Assembly: GCA_936432065.2 (NCBI GenBank)
Contig: OW386286.2
Span: 9,355,208 to 9,419,207 of the forward strand
Direction of reading: 5' to 3'
DNA length: 64,000 bases
From: Rutpela maculata
Lineage: Eukaryota > Arthropoda > Insecta > Coleoptera > Cerambycidae
Below, piece by piece: positions 25,001 to 34,000 of this stretch. A program made the translations under genes and the position numbers. Under the pieces are notes generated by a model. That model saw only the letters and a list, made by a program, of their open reading frames with translations, did no database searches and was not told the DNA's origin. Position 1 is the stretch's first letter. The number at the start of each line of letters is the position of its first letter.

Positions 25001-28000
25001 AAAAAGGAAACATTATATTTTCAATCTTCATTTGTTTATAACTTTTGCACATTTTTCTAGTCATCATTCCGAATCCAATGAGCCCTCACTTATATTTTTA
25101 CGAGTTTTGTCAAGCATTAACACGGCTTTGAACTTGTGAACTAGTCTGTAAAGGAATAAGGAACAAAACCGCTTGTCAAAGTTAGGTAATTTGCGTCATT
25201 TTAGACATTCAAGAATTTTTACTCTTAAACTATTAACTTTAGCAAAAAATTGCAAGGGTCGAAATACTTTTGTTCAAGTCCAGTAACGCTCAAGAATTTT
25301 CTTCAGAATTTTTTATATTTTAGGTTAAGTAAAATATATACCGGGTGTCCAAAAAGTTTGGAAACGGTCAAATATTTCGAGAAACACACATTGTATCAAA
25401 AAAAGAAAAAACACGTCCTTAATAATTTTAAAAGCGCTATCCAATGGTACCAAAAGCAACCCCCTACCTCCACTCCTTGGGGTGGGGCGCGGAGGCAACT
25501 TTAAAATCTTCTTTTTTATTGCAGAACCGGATTCTACGGCGAAAATTACGTCAAGTTTGTCTGAAACTTTTTTTTCGATTTGTGACAGATGCCGCTGTAA
25601 TCGTAAAAATACTTTTTTTCGTAATTTCCAAAAAATTCTAAGGAAGAACAAAAAATAATAAAGTACGAGTTCATTTTCTTGAAAAACCCATTCAATAGTG
25701 TTAAATTTAATACCCTCCCCCACCACCGTAGGGAAAGTGGAGGGCAATTTTCAAATGCTAAATGGAAACCCTCATTTTTTATTGAAGTGAAAAAGGTTTA
25801 ATTTTTAAGAAATATTTTTTTTCGTCAAAACGAATTTTTTTTTTTTTTTAATTAAATTGAATTGTTTGTTCACCAGACTCTACATCCGTCAATAAAAAAT
25901 ATGGGGTTCCGTTTAAGATTTGAAGGTTATCCACCACTTCCCCCATCATGGTGGTGTGGTGGTGGAGGGGGAAGGGGAGGTATTAAATTTAACACCATTG
26001 AATAGCTTTTTCAAGAAAATGAACTCGTACTTTATTATTTTTCATTCTTCCGTAGAATTTTTTAGAAATTACGAAAAGAAATATTTTTGCGATTAGAGCG
26101 CCACCTGTCACGAATCGAAAAAAACGTTTCAGAGAAACTTGACGTAGTTTTTACCGTAAAATCCGATTCTGCAATAAAAAATTTATTTAAGATTTTAAAG
26201 TTGCCCCCCACCACACCCCAAGGGGTGGGGATAGGGGGTCGCATTTGGTATCATTGGATAGCCCTTTTAAAAATTATTAAAGACGTGCTTCTTCTTTTTT
26301 GAATCCAATGTGCATTTCTCGAGATATTTGACCGTTTCCAGACTTTTTGGACACCCGGTATGTCATATTTCGGCATGCTTCGGTGGAATTAGCTGAAACT
26401 TTGCTATTTTGTAGTTAAAGTCAAAAATTTCTATTGCACTGAGTCGATCTTATAAATGGTTTTCGCTTCAGAAGTGCTAACAACGAGGTAACGGGTAATC
26501 TATGTACGTGTTTGTATGTGTTGTATGTATGTACCTGTGAATACAGAATTTTCTGGAAATGTTGATAACAATCTTCTGGTGCAGATTCTACATGCAAAAA
26601 TATGGTCGCAAATACCTTGAGCTATGGCCCTTTGAAAATGGCACCCAAAAACTGATTATTATTTTATATTTCAGAAACTTTTTAATTATAAAGGAAGCGA
26701 CTTTATACACATATTGACAATAATACAAGCTTATTTTTACATTACATTAAATTTTTTGTGTACGTACAGAAACACACTGGAAGCCATTCATAAACACGTA
26801 CATAGATTATCCGTTACCTCGTTGTTAGGTCCTTCAAGCACTCCTGGAGCGAAAACCATTCATAGAATCGACTCAGTGCAATAGGAATTTTTGATCAGCA
26901 TGACTAACTACAAAATAGCAAAGTTTCAGCCAATTCCACCGAAACACCATTTTCATCGGTTTTATTCCGGGGTCCTTTAAGAGTCCATTAAACAAATATT
27001 TATCACCTCCTGCATATGCATTTGTCCAATGCTTTGCCGTTATTTGGAACATTTCTACATTTTCTTTATACTGCCTTGCCACAACGGCATCCTGGGGGTC
27101 ATCGGGTTCTGCTGCAGACAAAAGTGCCTGGAGTGATAAAAGAACTGTTCTTAATGTCATGGCTGCTGCCCTAAAATAGACGACTGTCATGATAAATTTC
27201 AATAAGTCAGAATAGAATACGCACCACTGGTCTTTTAATATGTCTAAACAAATGGCACCTGTCACTGATGATATATTGGGGTGCCATATTTTTGTGATAA
27301 ATCGTACCTAAGACAAAAAACTGTATTAATAAATATCAAAAAATAACGAACACAACATTGATTTCTTTGTTAAAAAATATCACTAATTTTTATTTTTGCC
27401 ACTGCAATTTATTGGTTAATGGACTACATTTACAAGCACATGCAACTGAATGAACTACCTAAATATCACGATGTATTAAATAGAAATAAATATCTTGTAT
27501 TTCTGCTTACATCATTGTTATAAAATATTATTTTGGGTATTCAGCAGATAACTTTCAAAGAAATCATTCGTTCCATTCATATATTATTGATCTAAATCTG
27601 ATCAAGCTAGAATATCAACGAGTAGTCCTCTTACAAACAAACTTGTCAATTTCTTTATATTGGCATGATCAGACTTAGATCTTCAATATATAGAAAGAAT
27701 GGTTATTTTCTTGTTTTTTCATATTGAATGTTAGACATAGTAAATGTATAAAGAAATTGACAAGTTTGTATGTAAGAGGACTACTCGTTGATATTCTAGC
27801 TTGATCAGATTTAGATCAATAATATATGAAAGGAACGAATGATTTCTTTGAAAGTTATCTGCTGAATACCCAAAATAATATTTTATAAGTATTAAATAGG
27901 TGGTCCAACATACGGCACTTTCCTATTATAATAATGGCTTCATAAGTGCATGGTTTCTATTTACTTTAGTAGATGGCGGGAGCTATAAGGTTTTACAATT

Positions 28001-31000
28001 ACCTGGGCATGTGCATCGTATTACTAACATAACCTCAAATTTTAAGGTTTTTTTCGTTTATTATCATTTTTAATATTTGTATAGGCATTTTTAGTTTGGA
28101 GCCATACTGACTCCAAGCAAATATTTAAAAATTCACGCAAATTATTTTTCAATATTGTTGATTAATAAAAATAGACTGCTAATTATAGGTTAGATTCTTA
28201 ACCTGCAAAAAGTGTCTTATTTTATTGTGACAAACTATTTAAAACTTACATACACATTACGTTGAACTTGATTTTGGTTGAAAGTACAGGAACCAGGCAG
28301 AAATTTTAATAATAGCTACGTAACACTTGTAGATCTTAAGAAACATATATTTTTGAAGTTAGCTGTGATGACATGTGCAATGCTGCATGTAGTGTTGCAT
28401 ATATTCTTTCAATGTTTTAATTTAGCTACTTAATGTCAGATGTCACTGGACTCTCGTTTCACTAAACAAAAACAAAAGGCCAGGAATGTATGCAACACTG
28501 TATGCACATATGCACAGAACCTGTAAAATTATCTTTTTATGCGTAAGTAATGAGAGATCTTATTGGTCCTGCCATCTATCACATTATGTACAAAGTAAGC
28601 ACTTATGAAGCCACTGTGAGGGTTATCGTCGCATCACCTATTTAATACACCCTGCTAAATATTGAAGATGTTCAGGACAACAATATAAATGATTAATAAC
28701 CCCGACTGTAAGAAACATTTTTGAACTTAAATTTTCAATAGAAACAACTCAATGTTTTATAAATACCGCGAAAAAAAATTTTTTAAATATATTTTTTTGT
28801 AAATATTGTTATTATTGTTAAACAATATAAATAATTATTTACGCCACTTGGGATGTTTCTGATTTTGAATAGTATTAAAAAACACACATTTAAAAAAAAA
28901 ACGATCAAAATTGGAGCTGTTGCTGAGAATTAAAAGGTTTTGACGATTTTTAGGCTTCATTGACTCGACTAATATGACTTTGCTTGGCAATATATAAATA
29001 GTTTTAATGCGTAATTGTTTCGTATTTACTGTATTATTTATATTTAAATTATTTAGTATTGTTATTATTATTTTGTAATTCATCACACTTTTAATCTATG
29101 CATTAAGGCGTTGCCTATCGAGTTCACTTTGCACATATATTTATAATTTACATGTTTTTAAAATCCTTATCTAGCACGGTTTATTGTGACATAAAAGAAC
29201 CTGGCACAACGCACAGAGGCTTTTCTGGAGAGTGAAATTATGTATGCATTTTAATATTATGTGCCAATTAATAATAATTGTATTGACGCTGAAATTAAAA
29301 ATTGGTGTATAGTGGTGGTTATATTCTCTTGTTCAGAGGTTCAGCATCGTCAACTGCGGGCCGGCATTGCATATTCATCTCGCTGCAAAAGGGTAAGTTT
29401 ATGTCACATGCTTTTCTCATTGAAATTAAGTACAGTCCACATTTTTTGGTAAATGTTCATTTTGGGAGGTTTCCAGTTGATTCCCATACATTTTTTGGTC
29501 CTTCGAGCCGGACAAGAAACAGTTTTTACCGTATAGTATTGAAAGACCGCAGAACAAAGTATATAAATGCCGAGGTTTTGAGTTAGTGTTAAATTAGATT
29601 CTAATTTACAATGTATTATTTTGTAAACTGTTACTATGGATTCAAATTTTAACAACTGGCTTAGATTAAGAAAGTTACATCTATTATAAATGGATTTTAT
29701 TGAATCTGAGTTTGTGAAACCATAAAGACGTCGAATTGCTCTATTTTGTATAACTTGTAAGAAACCTAGATTTGTTTTGGTTATGGTGCCCCAAACGGGC
29801 AACATAAATTAACCGAGAGTGTATATGGGCAAAATATAAACTTCTTCAGGCTCTATCTGTTAAAATATATGACACTCGTTTGAACATTGTTAATAGAGGG
29901 TTAATCTTTTTTATAACGTACTGTATATAATCATGCCAATTTAAATTCGAGTCTGTTATTAATATTATCTATCTATCTATTACTAATCCTAAATATTTTA
30001 TATTTGACTTTTTCAATTTTTTTGGCGTTCACATATAATGTGGTTGATAGTATGCTTTTTTGTCTAGATGTCATTATAACATATTTTTGTTAAATTATCA
30101 ATATCTTTAGAGAGGTAAAAAATACAGGTGTCATCGACATACAATCGTATGTCACCCTCAAAATTTTGCATGGTCATATCATTAATATAAATATTGAACA
30201 AGGGTCCCAAAATTGAGCCCTGTGGAACACCATAACTTATATTAACAGTATTATTTTTGGATTCACCTATTTGAACATACTGCTTACGATTAGTGCACTC
30301 CTCACTCCAAATATTTCTAATTTTTTTCATTAATGTTGGTATATGAGCTGTGTCAAAAGACTCTTGTAAGTCCACAAAAGTCCAGCAAAAGACTCTTGTA
30401 AGTCCACAAAAAGTCCAGCTGTTACGTTATAATTAACAAAGACATAACTTAAAGAATAAATCTGAAAGATCGAAAAAACCAACTGATGACTGCTTTCGAA
30501 TGTAAAACCTATATAAGTGCAATCTGCGTCAGATATGCAACATAAATATTTACCCCAATTTGTATATTTTTAGATTGTAAATTCTTATCTTTTCTAAATA
30601 ATAATAAACGAGATTATTTACATCATTTTATATATTATTTTAGTACAATAAAAATGGAAAATATCAAGGAAAAAAATTAGAGAATAAATGAATCATTGCA
30701 TATAGATGCGAATTAAAGCGGGTATTTAATTTATGGGGATTGTCGAGAAAGCACAGTTTCATTTTAGAGTCAGAAAAGGGTCATATATACATTTTTTAGG
30801 TCAGAAAGTGGATCATAAACTGTGCATGTATTTCTCACAAAGAAAATCATTACCTTCCAACACTCAGTTAAATTTTAACAACATGACGCTGCCATTTAGC
30901 TCGAATACAAGATTTTCAGGTATTTCAATAGACACAAAACTAAGCTGGGATATTCAAATCGAAGAAGTATGTAAAAAACTTATCAAAACGTATTACTGCA

Positions 31001-34000
31001 TACGCAAGCTCAAGAACTTCCTAGATACTGAGGTTTTATTGCAACTGTACAATTCAATGGCTTATTGCCATATATCCTACAATATTATAATGTGGGGACG
31101 TGCGAATAATTTGCAGCGAGTTTTTGTCTGCCAAAAGCACATAATTAGATTAATTTTTAATTTTGATTTCACCACATCGTGTAAAAACTCTTTTAAAAGT
31201 CACAGAATATTAACGGTACCATCCATATATCTTTTTTCTTTGCTAAAGTACATTAAAAGTAACATTAACCAGTTTAAAACTACTGCTAGCTACCATAATT
31301 ATAATACTCGTCATGATGATCTGTTAACTCTTCCTCATCATAATACGTCTCATTTTGAAAAATCACCTTATTACTCTGGTATTAGTTTTTACAACAAATT
31401 ACCTAGTGAGATTAAAGATGTCAACAATTTTAACAAATACAAATCTAGTCTCTGGCCAAAACACTGCGCATGTAAGGCCATATATAGAAGGAAACAAAAA
31501 ATCTAGTCTCAAACAATTTTTACTTGAGAAATGTTTATATTCGTACAAAGAATTTTAATCTGTATTTGTCATATTTTTTGTTTATCTTATTGACGTTCAC
31601 ATCTGTATTGTAACAGCCCAAGTGATTATATATATATATAAATAAATAAATAAATAAATAAATATTATAAACTGCAGGTCAACCACCACAATGAAATATT
31701 GGTTGCCTTGTTAGTCCAGTCAACGAACGAGAGAACATGGAGGAGGGGAGAATTTTCCTCGGTCTTTTCAAGTACTTTTAAAAATGTCATATGCTTTCCT
31801 CCAAAAATTTTCCGTTTTTCCATTATTTAACGTTGAAAGGATCGAATTCAGTTTTCGGCGAACAAAAAGTCACCTTCAACGAGCCATAACTCGGTTCGTA
31901 TTGCATCTAGACTAAACTAAACACTAAACTACAGAAATTAAAAAAAAATCAATCGATTTGTTGTTTTATAGGCTTTATTTTTGCTTATAATAAATTTCTT
32001 GGTAAAACTTAAAGTTTTCGAGTTATTAGTGAAAAATCGTTCTAAAACATGCATTTTTTAGATGAAAAAATCAACATTTTCAATTACAAATAACTCAAAA
32101 AGTATTGGAACTCATTGAAAAAACTTCATAGAATATTTTTTGCTTAGAATGTATTCCTCTATCGATGTCTGCGGTTATTTTGAATGTAATAATTTCCACC
32201 CCCGAGAAGGGGTGGCATCCACCCCAGGGTAGTTGCGCCACTTGGGATGTTTCTGATTTTGAATAGTATTCAAAAACACACATTTAAAAAAAATGATCAA
32301 AATCGGAGCTGTTGCTGAGAATTAAGAAGTGAAAACCTTCATTGACTCGACTAATATAGTTAATTTCAGGAAAATTAATAGTTTCTAATCAATATAAGCC
32401 AACTTTTGCAGACCGTTGTTCCTCTGAAAAGACATAGTGACACCGCAGAACTCCTGTACATGGTATTTTACATTAACACGTTCAGTGCGGACGCCGCGGA
32501 TCCGCGTCGCACCGATGTTTAACGAGGGGTGGCTGACGCTGAAACGCGTCACTCAGTAGTAAAGATGTTTAGCTATATGTTGTCAGTGTGTGTGCTGAGC
32601 GCTTCGTAGTAGGTCAGCCTATAAATAGATCATATTTTGTATGTCGGAACGAGTTTCTCTTTTTTTTTTGTTTGTTTTTTTCTTTTCTTTTCTACTCCTA
32701 GACCGTCCAAAATCAGGTCAGCCTCTGCATTGAGCATTGCAGACGGGCGTCCGCACTGAATGTGTTAAAGGTTGCCTCAATGGCCATTGAGGCGTTTCAG
32801 CATCAAATGTCATATGGGCTTTATCCGTAATATCACTTTAACACATATCTGCAATTAGTGTGCATCCAGTGTTTTTAGTGTCTAACATCAGCTGAAAGAA
32901 GTGCCAACCACATCTGCATCACAGCAATGCAATCCAATAAGAAACATCTGAAAGAGTATACCAGTGTCCCTTGTCAACTTTAAAGTTGGGTTAACCCAAA
33001 GCCAGAGACTGGATGAACTTAGTGACAGACAAGGAATTTCCATTCCCAACATTTGGCAAAACATCCTACAATAGCGCTTGGCAATTGTCTTAGTGATGCA
33101 TGTACAATAGGAGGCAAAAGTAGTACTCGTGGATCAACACACTTCTCAGATGTAGAATTTCGTGGAGCAGTATTGTTTACATGGGATTTAACCACTCATG
33201 AAAATATAAAAAACTTTGGACAGTTTTAACAGCTCCAGCATGGTATCGGAAACCACAGAGACATTCTGGAAAGGAAGCTAAGAACACAGTGCAATTTGAT
33301 GGAAATTTCAAACACATTATGTTTTGTTCCACAAAATATAGCGATTCTCTAAATAAACATTTTATATATGAGCATTTCTATTAATATTTTTTTCTTGCTA
33401 TTCTAGGGCACATGAATATATAGATTTTTAATTTTAACAAGATATTCCCATAGGAGTTTAAATCATGGAAAGCAGAATAGAGAAATAAGCATGTCCAAGG
33501 AATTACATTTTGTTCTTATCTTAATCACAATGAAGAAATTAAAATACATGCTTTGACCTTCAGTATAATTTTTTTTTGTTGAAATGCCAAAGCTTAAAAC
33601 AAATCAGTTTTTAATCAATAAAATTGTCATTGGCAAGTTGCAAGGTATATTTACCTTGGGTGGGTTGAATGGATAAGTCTCAGGTACTTTAATTTCTAAT
33701 ACAAAATTTCCTCCTTCATACGGGGTGTCTGGGGGGCCAGCTATTTCTCCTTTTAATTCGGTGTAACTATCATTTAAAAGTTCGACACGAATGGCACACT
33801 TTGCCACCTAAAAATGCAATAAGATGGTTTAAAAACATAATATAAATTTGTTTACTGTCAAAATGACGAAATATGCTTCTAGATAACCCCTCTGCCAAAA
33901 CAAAGCATATTTAAAATTTCATATTAATAAATAAAGCAATAAATTTGTTGTGATCTAAACCAAAATGTGTAACGCAAACGCGCACAAACAAACTGGTAAG

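Noticed and set aside
25250..26302. Several ORFs (84, 140, 65, 60, 71 aa)
   Set aside because: All lie in the inverted arms of the CCGGGTGTCC foldback and mirror each other.
26873..27265. 130-aa ORF as a single-exon protein
   Set aside because: It reads through the 54-bp intron ([10 protein letters not shown]... is intron translation) and past the exon 4 donor. The spliced E2 model explains the rest.
30420..30625. Solo LTR (starts TGTTACG, ends ATTTACA, has TATATAAG and AATAATAAA)
   Set aside because: No matching target duplication on the two sides, so the limits cannot be supported.
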